Assembly (NCBI RefSeq): GCF_001280305.1
Contig: NZ_CP012623.1
Span: 1,240,001-1,304,000, forward strand
Source of the DNA: Hymenobacter sp. DG25A
GTDB lineage: Bacteria > Bacteroidota > Bacteroidia > Cytophagales > Hymenobacteraceae
Reading direction: 5' to 3'
DNA length: 64,000 nt
The position numbers and the translations under genes are program-made. The notes beneath the pieces were generated by a model. The model did no database searches, was not told the DNA's origin, and saw only the letters and a list, made by a program, of their open reading frames with translations. This document shows positions 7,989 through 17,150 of this stretch, piece after piece (position 1 is the stretch's first letter; every line of letters starts with the position of its first letter).

Positions 7989-8437
7989 GGGGTAGGTGGC
8001 GTGGGGGAGGAAGACGCGGAAGGAGAAGCCTGGCGCTGCAGCAGGGCCTGCGCCGAATCGAGGCTGGTGCGGATCAGCTGCGCTACGGAATCAATTCTGT
8101 GTTGCTGAACCGTGTAATAGACCATTTTGCGCAGGTGCCCTACCGAATCGGCGGGGCGGCGGTACTGGTGCATCCAGTTCATCATGGCAGCTTCCGCCGC
8201 CAGCAAGGCTCTTTTCTGGCGGCCGGCCGCGGCAGTATCCAGGGCCGTTGCTTTTTGCAACACCTGGCGGCTGGTGTAGAGCTGGTCCATGCGCAGCATC
8301 AGGGAGTCATGCACGGCCAGCACGCGCTTTTCAGCGGCGGCTTCCTGCGCGGGCGCATCCGCCGAAGGCGAGCAAGAAGCCAGCAGCGGCAGCAAAAGCA
8401 GAGCCGCCGGACGGAAGTTGGAAAGAGTGCTTTTCAC
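7985..8437 (-). CDS. Hypothetical helical lipoprotein, first gene of the Sco1-cytochrome operon
   Basis: Family not recognised. From a GTG at 8435-8437 the product starts VKSTLSNFRPAALLLLPLLASC, a type II signal with lipobox LASC. The mature part is about 125 residues, mostly helical, with heptad-like stretches (VLAVHDSLMLRMDQLYTSRQVL, cut here; RIDSVAQLIRTSLDSAQALLQ) and a Ser/Pro-rich tail. A longer reading frame upstream lacks a signal and reads through the promoter box. A perfect TACCTTTG ends four bases before the GTG, so the message may be leaderless. Overlap with the Sco1 gene suggests a role in oxidase assembly or metal handling (inference). Confidence 0.72.
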   Translation of the reverse strand: MKSTLSNFRPAALLLLPLLASCSPSADAPAQEAAAEKRVLAVHDSLMLRMDQLYTSRQVLQKATALDTAAAGRQKRALLAAEAAMMNWMHQYRRPADSVGHLRKMVYYTVQQHRIDSVAQLIRTSLDSAQALLQRQASPSASSSPTPPTP

Positions 8438-8441
8438 GCCG

Positions 8442-8449
8442 CAAAGGTA
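8442..8449 (-). promoter_or_regulatory. -7 box (TACCTTTG) four bases before a GTG start: predicted leaderless promoter
   Basis: Minus-strand TACCTTTG, then CGGC, then GTG. Since transcription normally begins a few bases after this box, the mRNA should begin at or next to the start codon. It serves the lipoprotein-Sco1-cytochrome operon and decides the GTG start. Confidence 0.65.
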
Positions 8450-8496
8450 CGGCGCGTTTGCTTGCCAGCGGTGCCCGGGAACCGTATTTCGTGCCG

Positions 8497-8988
8497 CTAC
8501 CAGGCGTGGCGCAGGTGGGCATAGTTCCACAGCCAGACGGTGCCGGCCCAAAGCCCCCAGAACAGCAAAGCAAAAAACGCCAGGAAGACGATGGTGACCA
8601 CCGCAATCAGCCCTTTGCCGCTGCCTGTGTATTTACCCTCAGCATAGTGGCGGCGCAGCAGCTCCACGTTCCGGTCGTTGCTTTTATAGGCGAAGTCAAA
8701 CAGGTTACCAATGATGGGAATGGCGCCGATAATGGTATCCAGCAGAATGTTCAGGGCCATGCGCACCACCAGCTGGCCACTGGCACCGTGGCGCATCATG
8801 GTCAGCAGCAGCACTCCCGACACCGCAAAAGTAGACAGGTCGCCTACCACCGGAATCAGGCCCAGCAGCGGGTCTAGCCCGAAGCGGAAAGAGGTGCCCG
8901 GCAGCCGGAACTGGCTGTCCATCAGGCGGGCTACCCGCTCTACCCACCGCAGGCGCTCATCGTTAGAGAAAGAAGGAGGCGTGGGCAT
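8497..8988 (-). CDS. DUF4112 membrane protein
   Basis: 163-residue protein of the DUF4112 family. The diagnostic core is LMDSQFRLPGTSFRFGLDPLLGLIPVVGDL followed by NILLDTIIGAIPIIGNLFDFAYKSNDRNVELL (each quoted in part as family hallmark); two Gly/Pro-rich hairpins are followed by a charged turn. A single strong transmembrane helix lies near the C-terminus in VVTIVFLAFFALLFWGLWAG. Function is unknown in all members. It lies just upstream of the Sco1 operon on the same strand, but the operon has its own promoter box at 8442-8449, so co-function is not implied. Confidence 0.85.
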   Translation of the reverse strand: MPTPPSFSNDERLRWVERVARLMDSQFRLPGTSFRFGLDPLLGLIPVVGDLSTFAVSGVLLLTMMRHGASGQLVVRMALNILLDTIIGAIPIIGNLFDFAYKSNDRNVELLRRHYAEGKYTGSGKGLIAVVTIVFLAFFALLFWGLWAGTVWLWNYAHLRHAW

Positions 8989-9148
8989 GGGTTACTGATG
9001 GTAAGTGAGAGAATAGCGGCGAAAGGACAAAGGCAGCTGTTTAGCCGAACATGTGCCCTTCAACGGCGTTCCTATAGTATAAGGTTATGCCGGTGCTGCC
9101 GGCTTCATCCATCCTGTCTTATTCACTTCTCACATTAGCTTCTTACTT

Positions 9149-10138
9149 ATGCAAACCCGCACTTTAGGCCGAAATGGCCTGCAAGTTTCTGCCCTCGGTC
9201 TTGGCTGCATGGGCATGTCTGATTTTTACGGCCAGCGCAACGATGCCGAAAGCACCCGCACGCTGCACCGCGCCGTGGAGCTGGGCATTACGTTTTTTGA
9301 TACCGCCGACATGTACGGCCCCTTCGTGAACGAAGAGCTGCTGGGCCACGCCTTTGCCGGCCAGCGCGCGGAGGTTGTTATTGCCACCAAATTCGGGATT
9401 CAGCGCGACCCGAACGAGCCATCCAAGCGCGGCATCAACGGCCGCCCGGAGTACGTGCGCCAGGCCTGCGAAGCCAGTCTGCGCCGCCTGAAAACCGACT
9501 ACATCGACCTGTACTACCAGCACCGGGTAGACCCCAGCACGCCCATTGAGGAAACCGTAGGGGCCATGGCCGAGCTGGTGAAAGAAGGCAAAGTGCGCTT
9601 CCTGGGCTTATCAGAGGCCGCGCCGGACACCGTGCGCCGCGCCCATGCCGTGCACCCCATAACGGCGCTGCAAAGCGAGTACTCCCTCTGGAGCCGCGAC
9701 CCTGAAGATGGTGTACTGCAAACCTGCCGGGAACTGGGTATTGGGTTTGTGCCATACTCGCCGCTGGGCCGGGGCTTCCTTACCGGCCAGATTCAGAAGT
9801 TTGATGACCTAGCCGCCGACGACTACCGCCGCTTCACGCCCCGCTTTCAGGGCGAGAACTTCCAGCGCAACCTGGATTTAGTGGCGCGCATCAAAGATAT
9901 GGCCACCGAAAAAGGCTGCACGCCCGGTCAGCTGGCGCTGGCCTGGGTACTGGCCCAGGGCAACGACATTGTGCCCATCCCCGGTACCAAACGAGTGGAA
10001 TACTTGGAAGAAAACGTGGGCGCGCTCGACGTTCAACTTAGCCCCGAAGACCTACAGGCTATTAACGCCATTGCCCCCCAAGGTGCTGCCGCCGGCTCCC
10101 GTTACCCGGCCGAAATGATGAAATCAGTAAACGGGTAG
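9149..10138 (+). CDS. Aldo/keto reductase
   Basis: NADPH-dependent carbonyl reductase of the (beta/alpha)8 aldo/keto reductase superfamily, 329 residues, cytoplasmic. The catalytic tetrad is visible: Asp and Tyr in [10 protein letters not shown], Lys in VVIATKFG, and His in DLYYQHRVD. The NADP-binding C-terminal part has [15 protein letters not shown] and [19 protein letters not shown]. It resembles the YakC/AKR13-type group. The physiological substrate cannot be read from sequence. ATG start; a strong bidirectional terminator separates it from the convergent DAC-domain gene. Confidence 0.93.
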   Translation: MQTRTLGRNGLQVSALGLGCMGMSDFYGQRNDAESTRTLHRAVELGITFFDTADMYGPFVNEELLGHAFAGQRAEVVIATKFGIQRDPNEPSKRGINGRPEYVRQACEASLRRLKTDYIDLYYQHRVDPSTPIEETVGAMAELVKEGKVRFLGLSEAAPDTVRRAHAVHPITALQSEYSLWSRDPEDGVLQTCRELGIGFVPYSPLGRGFLTGQIQKFDDLAADDYRRFTPRFQGENFQRNLDLVARIKDMATEKGCTPGQLALAWVLAQGNDIVPIPGTKRVEYLEENVGALDVQLSPEDLQAINAIAPQGAAAGSRYPAEMMKSVNG

Positions 10139-10184
10139 GTAGTTGCTAGTTGTCAGTAAAAGGGCATTGCTGGCTTCAAAATTC

Positions 10185-10218
10185 AAAAAAGCCTTTCCAC
10201 TCAGGAAAGGCTTTTTTT
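10185..10218. terminator. Bidirectional intrinsic terminator
   Basis: Stem of GCCTTTCC with GGAAAGGC around ACTCA, flanked by A6 and T7. It lies between the convergent aldo/keto reductase and DAC-domain genes. Confidence 0.85.
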
Positions 10219-10245
10219 TATGGATCTGAAAACTAAAAAGACGAC

Positions 10246-11697
10246 TTATTTCTGCAGCGGCGGGAGCAAATCAATCCAGCCATCCTCACTCACCACAATA
10301 GCCAAACAGGGGTAGCGGCTGCTTTCCACGTAACGCAGTGCGGAGTTAAAGCGCGAGCCGCGGGAGGAGTCGCCTTTCGCCGTGGCCAGACCATCCAGAA
10401 TGGCGCCAATGGCAAAGCAGGTCCCGGCCGGATCAATGAGCACAGCCCCATCAATGTTGGTGATAAGGCGCATTACGCTGGGGTTAATGCGGCAGGGCGT
10501 GATGCGGTAGCACTGGTTGGAAAGGCGTGCCGCTTCGTGGTTGGCTCCTTCTGAAATCAGGAGAATAGTGCCCGTGGGCTGGGAGGTGGCGCTCAGGGTA
10601 AGAGACCAAAGGTGCTGAATATCAGCCTGGGGCAGGTTGGGCCAGCTGCGGTGAATGGCCCGCTCAAAGTTGTACTCATCCACGCGGGAGCGGGGCAGGC
10701 GCGGCGTGTTCGATACCACCCGCATCATGACCTCGCCGTTGTGAGATAAATCCCAGCTATAGTGCTTGGTGAAATGCACCGTAAACAGCGGCTCGTGGCG
10801 CGGGTCGTCGGGGTCTACTACCCGGCCCAGGCCAAACAGATTGGTGGCATCCGTGATAAGGGCTGCCTTGTCTTCGCTGAGCTCCAGCAGCTTCCGAACG
10901 GAGCGGTGGTCGCGCAGGGGAATAGGGGCTTCCAGCGTGAGGATGGGCTGAATAGCGGAGTGGTGGCGGCGGGCAATAACCATCAGGCCGATGCCTTCGT
11001 CGCCCTCGTGGCGTAGGGCAGCCACGCCGTTGCAGGCATCGTAAAGGCCGTGGGTGCCATTGGCTACGCCCAGCATAAACCGGCGGCCAGCCGCGCGCAG
11101 CAGCTCGTTGTAGTCCCGGTCGAGAATGGGGCGGTCTTCGTCGCCGTCGGTTTCGCGCAGGGCGCGGGTGCAGTCAATCAGAAACTCCTGCACAGTGGCC
11201 TGGAGTAGGGAGCCCGGGCGCCCGCTGGGTACCGCCGGCAGGGCATAATGGCCGCGAAAAGCCTCCGCATTCATTTGTACCACCACCAGCACTAGGTAGC
11301 CATCTACCGTAACCGGCAAGGAGCAGAAAGAAACGCGGGGTTCCTCCGTGGCCGTTTCCAGTGCGGCCACGGTTTCGGCTACCGAGCGGCGCAGGAGCCC
11401 ATACCAACGGTTTTTTTCGTAACGGTCGTGGTCCAGTGGGTGCAGATGATACACCACTTCCCGCGGCCCTTCGGGCTCCAGCAGGGAGGCGCGCTCTTTC
11501 ACGCCCTGAAAGTGGACGGGTTGGTACCGGTGGGTGGGAGGCTCTACTACTACCGCCCCGGGCTCAGCACCTTCTTTAGCCGAGGCCAGACCCAGCAGAA
11601 ATACTTCGGGCCGCAGGTTGCGGTCAAGCAAATTGAAGATTCCTTCGGCAAAGAGCTGGGCTGAGACGCGGAAAAGGCTTTTTTGAGAATCCCACAT
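10246..11697 (-). CDS. DAC (DisA_N-like) domain protein with large N-terminal sensor region
   Basis: Protein of about 483 residues. The C-terminal 140 residues resemble the diadenylate cyclase domain: NIDGAVLIDPAG (the DGA motif), then IGAILDG, and a GSRFNSA segment where active cyclases have GTRHRAA, ending in AIVVSEDGWIDLLPPL. The first Arg of the RHR motif is kept but His and the second Arg are Phe and Asn. The N-terminal 340 residues are a soluble region without transmembrane helices, consistent with the DACNV-type sensor proteins annotated in Bacteroidota. Activity is therefore uncertain: it could make, bind or merely have descended from a c-di-AMP enzyme. The ATG at 11695-11697 (MWDSQKSLF) is preferred over a GTG 15 codons upstream. 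Single-gene unit. Confidence 0.72.
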   Translation of the reverse strand: MWDSQKSLFRVSAQLFAEGIFNLLDRNLRPEVFLLGLASAKEGAEPGAVVVEPPTHRYQPVHFQGVKERASLLEPEGPREVVYHLHPLDHDRYEKNRWYGLLRRSVAETVAALETATEEPRVSFCSLPVTVDGYLVLVVVQMNAEAFRGHYALPAVPSGRPGSLLQATVQEFLIDCTRALRETDGDEDRPILDRDYNELLRAAGRRFMLGVANGTHGLYDACNGVAALRHEGDEGIGLMVIARRHHSAIQPILTLEAPIPLRDHRSVRKLLELSEDKAALITDATNLFGLGRVVDPDDPRHEPLFTVHFTKHYSWDLSHNGEVMMRVVSNTPRLPRSRVDEYNFERAIHRSWPNLPQADIQHLWSLTLSATSQPTGTILLISEGANHEAARLSNQCYRITPCRINPSVMRLITNIDGAVLIDPAGTCFAIGAILDGLATAKGDSSRGSRFNSALRYVESSRYPCLAIVVSEDGWIDLLPPLQK

Positions 11698-11914
11698 GGG
11701 CAACGGTGAGCGGCCGACGGGCGGCAATAAGGCATAGTGCACGCATACCTACGGCAAAAGTCCCGAAAGGTAACGAGGGCCGGAGACATTTAGCCGCAAC
11801 CATTTCACTCGCCGCAGGTTAGCAACGTATAAAACCCGGGCGGTGCTTGTATTGCCGGCACAATTTGGGTAAATTAGACAAGAGCCGTTTTGCGCGCCTA
11901 TCAACTGCCAGACT

Positions 11915-12193
11915 ATGTTTTTTGTTGATATTCTGCTGGGATTTGCCTGTGCCATGTCGTTTATCCCCATCACGACGGGCTACTGCGCGCATAGCTACGG
12001 CCGCTCGTTCTGGCTCTGGTTTTCCCTAGGGTGGCTGCTGCCCATCGTCTCCTTTTTCATTCTGTTTGCCCTGATTTACCGCAAGCACATTGACCAGGGA
12101 GAGCGGCTGCTGGAAGAAGCCAAAGAAATCCTGGCCGCCGCCGAGCAGGCCGAGGACGAAAGACGCACCCGGCTGGCTCCCCGTCCCGACTAA
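11915..12193 (+). CDS. Small two-helix membrane protein, unknown
   Basis: 92-residue protein, family not recognised. Two hydrophobic segments (about residues 3-20 and 31-55) frame a short polar loop with HSYGRSFWLWF; the C-terminal 35 residues are a charged, Glu/Ala-rich helix that is probably a cytoplasmic coiled coil. ATG start. Its TAA overlaps the TAG of the convergent flavoprotein gene within four bases (12190-12193), so no separate terminator fits between them. AT-rich DNA at 11820-11914 probably holds its promoter. Confidence 0.7.
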   Translation: MFFVDILLGFACAMSFIPITTGYCAHSYGRSFWLWFSLGWLLPIVSFFILFALIYRKHIDQGERLLEEAKEILAAAEQAEDERRTRLAPRPD

Positions 12194-13425
12194 GCGTGCA
12201 AATACGCCTGCATGGCCTGGGCCGCCCAGGCCCCCGTGCTAAAACATCCCTGTAAAAGGTAGCCGCCCGTAGGCGCTTCCCAGTTCAGCATTTCCCCGGC
12301 TACAAAGGTACCCGGGCGCTGGCGCAGCATGAGGTCGGGCGTTAGCTCCTCCCAGGATACCCCGCCAGCCGTGGAAATAGCTTCGTCCAGGGGGCGCAGG
12401 GCCGTGATGGGGAGCGGCAGGTGGCGCAGCAGCCGGTCCAGCTCCTCCGGGGAGGCCGTGGCAGCGGTAGGAGCCACTTCGCGCAGCAGCGTGGGCACGG
12501 GCGAGGTTAGGTGCAGTACCTGTTTTAGAAAATCGGCCAAGGACTTGCCGCGCCGGGGCGTGCGCAGCCGGTTGAGAAGCTGCTCATCGGTGAGGTCGGG
12601 TTTCAGATCAAGCCAGAGGGTGGCCGGCTGGCCTGTTGCCAGCTCCTGGCGAAGAGCAGGGGTGAGAGCATATACCGGGGTGCCTTCCACGCCATATTCC
12701 GTGAGCATCAACTCCCCCCGCACCCGTTGAGCGCCGCAGCGCAGCGCAATGTTTTTGAGCGGGGCCCGGCCCACTTTCTGCTGAAAAAATGCCGACCACG
12801 CCACTTCCGCGCCGCAGTTGGAAGGTAAAAACGGCACACACGGCATGCCAATACTTTCAAAGGCCGGTACCCAGGCACCATCGGAGCCGGTCTTGGCCCA
12901 GCTGGCGCCGCCCAGGGCCAATAGGGTGACCTTGGGCTCTATCACCAGCTCTTCGCCGGAGGCCGTGTTCTGGATGCGCAGCCCGGTGCTGCCCTCAAAG
13001 CCCAGCCAGCGGTGCCGCGTGTGCAGCACCACGCCCAGCTGTTGCAGGCGGGCAACCCAGGCGCGGAGTAAGTCGGCGGGTTTGTGCTCGGCCAGGGGGA
13101 AAATGCGGCCGCTGGTGCCCACAAAGGTTTCTATGCCCAGCTCGGCAGCCCAGCGGCGCAGCTCAGAGGGGGAGAAGTGCGTCAGAAATTGGGAAAATGC
13201 GGTGCTGTCCGGGCCATAACGGGTGGCGAAAGGGGCTTCCGGCTCGGCGTTGCTCAGGTTAAAACCGCCGTGCCCGGCCACCAGAAACTTGCGCCCCACG
13301 GTGGCCTGTGCCTCAAAAAGTATTACCTGATGCCCCGCTTCCGCCAGCCGCTGCGCCGCCAGCAGTCCGGCCGGCCCGCCGCCCACAATTACTACTTCCG
13401 CCTTCAAAAATGTAGATCTGCTCAT
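12190..13425 (-). CDS. FAD-dependent oxidoreductase, HI0933/TIGR03862 type
   Basis: Flavoprotein of about 411 residues. An N-terminal FAD-binding Rossmann motif VVIVGGGPAGLLAAQRLAEAG is followed by GRKFLVAGHGGFNLSNAEP, the HI0933-family hallmark Gly-rich loop, and a late TAGGVSWEELTPDLMLRQRPG...GEMLNWEAPTGGYLLQ segment that closes the FAD site. The family includes BaiN-like reductases; the substrate of this branch is not known. ATG at 13423-13425 follows an imperfect -7 box (TATCTTGC). A second, distinct member lies at 29951-31216. It overlaps the small membrane protein gene by four bases tail to tail. Confidence 0.88.
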   Translation of the reverse strand: MSRSTFLKAEVVIVGGGPAGLLAAQRLAEAGHQVILFEAQATVGRKFLVAGHGGFNLSNAEPEAPFATRYGPDSTAFSQFLTHFSPSELRRWAAELGIETFVGTSGRIFPLAEHKPADLLRAWVARLQQLGVVLHTRHRWLGFEGSTGLRIQNTASGEELVIEPKVTLLALGGASWAKTGSDGAWVPAFESIGMPCVPFLPSNCGAEVAWSAFFQQKVGRAPLKNIALRCGAQRVRGELMLTEYGVEGTPVYALTPALRQELATGQPATLWLDLKPDLTDEQLLNRLRTPRRGKSLADFLKQVLHLTSPVPTLLREVAPTAATASPEELDRLLRHLPLPITALRPLDEAISTAGGVSWEELTPDLMLRQRPGTFVAGEMLNWEAPTGGYLLQGCFSTGAWAAQAMQAYLHA

Positions 13426-13528
13426 CACCCGGGGCGGCAAGATACAATGCATTGCGGCAGTAAAGTTCGGTGGTTTTCCTACTTTCCGGCCCGGGGCGCG
13501 TACATCCTAACCCAACATACCTCTGCCT

Positions 13529-14716
13529 ATGGGTCCTTATTCTATTCTGATTTACCTGAGTATTGCGGTTATTCTGTCGTATCTGTTTGATATGGCGGCC
13601 CGGGCCACCAAGGTGCCTTCGGTGCTCATGCTGCTGCTCACCGGCATTGCCCTGCGCCAAGCCGCCGACTACTTCGATGCTTCCCTGAATATTCCTTCCG
13701 TGGTGCTGGAAATCTTCGGGATTATCGGCCTGATTATGATTGTGCTGGAAGGCGCCCTGGACCTAAGGCTGGAGGCCGGCAAAGCCCCCTTAATCCGGCG
13801 GGCGTTTTTTGCGGCGGCGCTCATGCTGCTGGTGCAAACGGTGGCCATTGCCCTGCTGCTGAAAGCATATTTAGGCGTCTCCTTTCAAAGCTGCCTGGTA
13901 AATGCCGTGCCCCTCACGGTTATCAGCAGCGCCATTGCCATACCCAGCGTGGCCAACCTCACGGGCGAAAAGCAGGAGTTCATTGTGTATGAAAGTACCT
14001 TCTCCGATATCCTGGGCATTATGCTCTTCAACTTTGCCATTCAGGATAATTTCGCGCAGGGAGTCTCGGTTATTACCTTCTCGCGGGATGTGGTGGCGGT
14101 GCTGGTGCTTTCCGTGGTGAGTACCGTGGTGCTGGCTTTCCTGCTGCACCGTATTCGGCTGCACGTCAAGTTCTTCCTGATTTTTGCCTTCCTGATCTTA
14201 ATTTATTCGCTGGCCAAGAAGTTTCACCTCTCGTCGTTGGTGCTGGTGCTGGTATTTGGGCTGGCCGTGAACAACGCTGATGTTTTCCTGAAAGGCTGGC
14301 TGCGCCGATTGGTACACCCCGAGCGGCTGGCCGCCGAGTTACACCAGCTCAAAAGCATCACCGCTGAATCAGCCTTCCTCATTCGCACGTTCTTTTTCCT
14401 GCTGTTCGGTTTTTCCATCACGCTGGCCAACGTCCTCAACCTGAGTCTCATCGTGCAGGGCCTGCTCATCGTAGGCATCCTCACGCTCATCCGGTTTTTC
14501 TACCTGCGCTATGCCGCCCGCACCGATCTGGTGCCGGAGCTGTTTATTGCGCCCAAGGGGCTGATCAGTGTGCTGCTGTTTTACAGCATTCCGCAGCAGC
14601 ATCTCATCGGTGAAGTCAGCGAAAACATCCTCTTCGTGGTTATTCTGCTTACCGGCGTGATGATGATGGTGGGGCTGCTGCTGGCCGGCCGGGAGCCCGA
14701 GCTGGGCGAATATTGA
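13529..14716 (+). CDS. Cation:proton antiporter (Na+/H+ exchanger family)
   Basis: 395-residue polytopic membrane protein with about 11-12 hydrophobic segments. Family features include GPYSILIYLSIAVILSY at the N-terminus, the unwound-helix region IIMIVLEGALDLRLEAGKAP (contains the conserved Glu-Gly), VISSAIAIPSVANLTGEKQEFIVYESTFSDILGIMLF, where the Glu-Ser...Asp pattern matches the ion-binding helix, and a late RTDLVPELFIAPKGLISVLLF. It exchanges Na+ or K+ for protons across the inner membrane; ion preference is not readable. No regulatory TrkA domain follows. A near-consensus box TACCTCTG ends three bases before the ATG. Confidence 0.9.
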   Translation: MGPYSILIYLSIAVILSYLFDMAARATKVPSVLMLLLTGIALRQAADYFDASLNIPSVVLEIFGIIGLIMIVLEGALDLRLEAGKAPLIRRAFFAAALMLLVQTVAIALLLKAYLGVSFQSCLVNAVPLTVISSAIAIPSVANLTGEKQEFIVYESTFSDILGIMLFNFAIQDNFAQGVSVITFSRDVVAVLVLSVVSTVVLAFLLHRIRLHVKFFLIFAFLILIYSLAKKFHLSSLVLVLVFGLAVNNADVFLKGWLRRLVHPERLAAELHQLKSITAESAFLIRTFFFLLFGFSITLANVLNLSLIVQGLLIVGILTLIRFFYLRYAARTDLVPELFIAPKGLISVLLFYSIPQQHLIGEVSENILFVVILLTGVMMMVGLLLAGREPELGEY

Positions 14717-14777
14717 GGCGAAAATCCAGCAATAATTGTGGTTCTCTGAAATAGAAAGCTGCTCCGTGGACTCTATA

Positions 14778-14817
14778 AAAATACCCTTGCTCTCTAATCA
14801 GAGGGCAAGGGTATTTT
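14778..14817. terminator. Bidirectional intrinsic terminator
   Basis: 13-base perfect arms (14778-14790 and 14805-14817, core ATACCCTTGC) with A-rich and T-rich ends. It separates the convergent antiporter and ClC genes. Confidence 0.8.
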
Positions 14818-14866
14818 GCTATCAGTACAACTAAGTGCTTCCTGCCAGCTGGCAAGTCTACCGCTC

Positions 14867-16645
14867 CTAATCCGTTTCCTTTATCAGCTGCTTCCGGTAG
14901 CCGGCCAGAATAGCGGATTTCAGCAGAAACCCGACGTAGCGGCCATGGTCTACTACCGGCAGGGCCCAGGCGCCTACCTGCTCCATGCAGCGCAGGGTGT
15001 CCAGCATGGTGTCGTCGGGGTTTACAATGGCGGGGGGCTGAATCATCAGGTCGCGCACTAGGGTGGTTTTATAGTGCTCATCGTCGAAGAGGGCATCCCG
15101 TACGGTATCCAGCGTTACAATGCCCTGCAGCTCACCTTCGCTATTGACTACCGGGAACAGGTTGCGGGTGGCGTGCCGGAAAATGTCCACCAGTTCGCCC
15201 AGGGTTGTTTCGGGGCGCACGCTCACAAAGTCCCGCTGAATCAGGTGGTGCAGGTCCAACTGGGCCAGCAGCCCCCGGTCCCGGTCGGCGTGCATATAAA
15301 TTCCCTGTTTCACCAGCTTGCGAGTGTACACTGAATAAGGCTCGAAGTACTTTGTAATCAGATAAGAAAAGGAAGTAACGGCCATGAGTGGAACGAACAG
15401 CGCATACCCGCCGGTGATTTCCGCAATCAGGAAGATGGCTGTTAGGGGGGCGTGAATAACGCCCGCCAGCATGCCCGCCATGCCCAGCACAATGAAGTGT
15501 ACCTCGGGCACGGTATCTATCCCGCTCAGGTTAATGATACGGGCATACACAAAACCCGCCAGCGCCCCCACAAACAGCGAGGAGCCGAACATACCCCCGT
15601 TGCCGCCCGAACCTACCGTAACGGTGGTAGCCACTACTTTCAGCAGCATACTGCCAATGGCTACCAGCAGCACCAGGCCCACGCTTTCATCACCGTACAC
15701 GGAGAAAAGGGAGCCATCTACCAGGTGGCTGGACTGCCCGCTCAGCAGCAGCTGCACAATGTTGTAGCCCTCGCCGTACAGCGGCGGAAACAGGAAAACC
15801 AGCAGCCCCAGGGCCAGGCCGCCAAACAGGATTTTGTGGTAGGCCCCGGGCCACCGCTCATAAAACCGCTCGGCGGCAAAGTACACGCGAATCATGTACA
15901 CGGAGAGCAGGGCCGTGAACAGCGCCAGCAGCAGATACAAGGGAATAGCTTCTACCGGCCAGCTGGTGGTAATGAGCACGAAGGGCTGCCCGGCATAGAG
16001 CAGCTTCGACACCACCGTGGCCGTGGCCGAGGCAATGAGCAGCGGAATGAAAAACGGGGCCGAAAGCTCGGAGAGAATAACCTCCACCGCGAACAGAACC
16101 CCTGCAATGGGGCTGTTGAAGATAGCCGCAATACCGGCCGCCGCGCCGCAACCCACCAGCAAGCGTCTTTCCCGCTTACCCACGCGCAGAATGCGCGCTA
16201 CGTTGGAGCCGATGGCCGAGCCCGTAACGGAAATAGGGGCCTCCAGACCAGCCGAGCCGCCAAACGTGACCGTGAAAAAGGACGTCACCATTTGCGAAAA
16301 CAGCTTGCTGCGCGGCACAATGCTGTTCTGGCGGGCAATGTTGTAAACAATAGGCCCAATGCCCCGGCTGAGCGTGCCGCCCAGCACATAGCGCGTAAAC
16401 AGCACCGACAGCGAAATACCAATAATAGGGTAGAGCGACAGGGCAAAGACGCGGTACTGCTCCGGTACCCAGGCAAAAATCAGGTACTGCGAATAATGAA
16501 CCGAGTTTTTGAGCAGTACGGCGGCTAAGCCGGCCATTATCCCCACCAAAACGCTCAACAGAATCAGATAGGCCCTGTCGTTAATGTAGCGTAAGCGCCA
16601 CAGGAGCAGCGGACCCAGGAGTCGATGAACGATGCTTTTGGGCAT
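14867..16645 (-). CDS. ClC-type chloride channel/transporter with two CBS domains
   Basis: 592-residue membrane protein. The ClC core has the selectivity-filter signatures SRGIGP, GSAGLEAPI (the gating Glu of GxEGP is kept, with Ala for Gly after it) and GSGGNGGMFGSS. The C-terminal 130 residues are a CBS pair, the first around HLIQRDFVSVRPETTLGEL and the second around VRDLMIQPPAIVNPDDTML, which in other ClC proteins bind adenine nucleotides and tune activity. Whether it is a channel or a Cl-/H+ exchanger cannot be decided here; the internal proton Glu of exchangers is not obvious. Likely a role in chloride or pH balance. ATG start; converges with the antiporter. Confidence 0.93.
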   Translation of the reverse strand: MPKSIVHRLLGPLLLWRLRYINDRAYLILLSVLVGIMAGLAAVLLKNSVHYSQYLIFAWVPEQYRVFALSLYPIIGISLSVLFTRYVLGGTLSRGIGPIVYNIARQNSIVPRSKLFSQMVTSFFTVTFGGSAGLEAPISVTGSAIGSNVARILRVGKRERRLLVGCGAAAGIAAIFNSPIAGVLFAVEVILSELSAPFFIPLLIASATATVVSKLLYAGQPFVLITTSWPVEAIPLYLLLALFTALLSVYMIRVYFAAERFYERWPGAYHKILFGGLALGLLVFLFPPLYGEGYNIVQLLLSGQSSHLVDGSLFSVYGDESVGLVLLVAIGSMLLKVVATTVTVGSGGNGGMFGSSLFVGALAGFVYARIINLSGIDTVPEVHFIVLGMAGMLAGVIHAPLTAIFLIAEITGGYALFVPLMAVTSFSYLITKYFEPYSVYTRKLVKQGIYMHADRDRGLLAQLDLHHLIQRDFVSVRPETTLGELVDIFRHATRNLFPVVNSEGELQGIVTLDTVRDALFDDEHYKTTLVRDLMIQPPAIVNPDDTMLDTLRCMEQVGAWALPVVDHGRYVGFLLKSAILAGYRKQLIKETD

Positions 16646-16757
16646 GAGGAATTAATTCACTTCCGAAGAACAGGTAGGAGAGGGCGCGTAACCGTGGTAA
16701 CGATAACGGACAAATTATAAAACCCACTGCAAAAACAGTGCTTTTTTTCTCTGGCGC

Positions 16758-17150
16758 CTACGCCGGTTGGTTCATCCAGCGCCAGAATACGAAGCATCCA
16801 AGGGTATAAGCCACTACATCTAAGGGGTCTGCCACCATCCGGGAATTAAAATGCGGCATAATCAGCTCAAACCAAATGGCTATAACCACCCAGGAGCTGA
16901 TGATCCAGGAAAGCGGCAGCACAAAGGAGGGTTGGCGGAAATAAAGCCGGCGCATAAACCAGAGCAGCAGCGTGAGCTGCAGGGGCAGGTCTACCAGATC
17001 AGCCAGGTGGGAATTAATAAGGGTGGGCAGCTGCCAGTGGGCCCAGTACCGGTTGATGCACGCAAAAAGGTACAGCACGGTGCCCAGCAGGAACAGCGGG
17101 TGCCGCAGCTCGGCGGGGAATTTTAACCGGCCAGTGCTGTTACCAGCCAT
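16758..17150 (-). CDS. Small four-helix membrane protein, unknown
   Basis: 130-residue integral membrane protein with four hydrophobic segments. The C-terminal helix pair carries ADPLDVVAYTLGCFVFWRW, which loosely recalls the Asp-rich final helices of VanZ-like proteins, but the match is too weak to assign a function. The first 28 bases overlap the end of the upstream zinc-ribbon gene, so the two are translationally coupled. Bacteroidota homologues are, as far as I recall, sometimes called magnesium-citrate transporter; nothing here supports that name. Confidence 0.75.
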   Translation of the reverse strand: MAGNSTGRLKFPAELRHPLFLLGTVLYLFACINRYWAHWQLPTLINSHLADLVDLPLQLTLLLWFMRRLYFRQPSFVLPLSWIISSWVVIAIWFELIMPHFNSRMVADPLDVVAYTLGCFVFWRWMNQPA

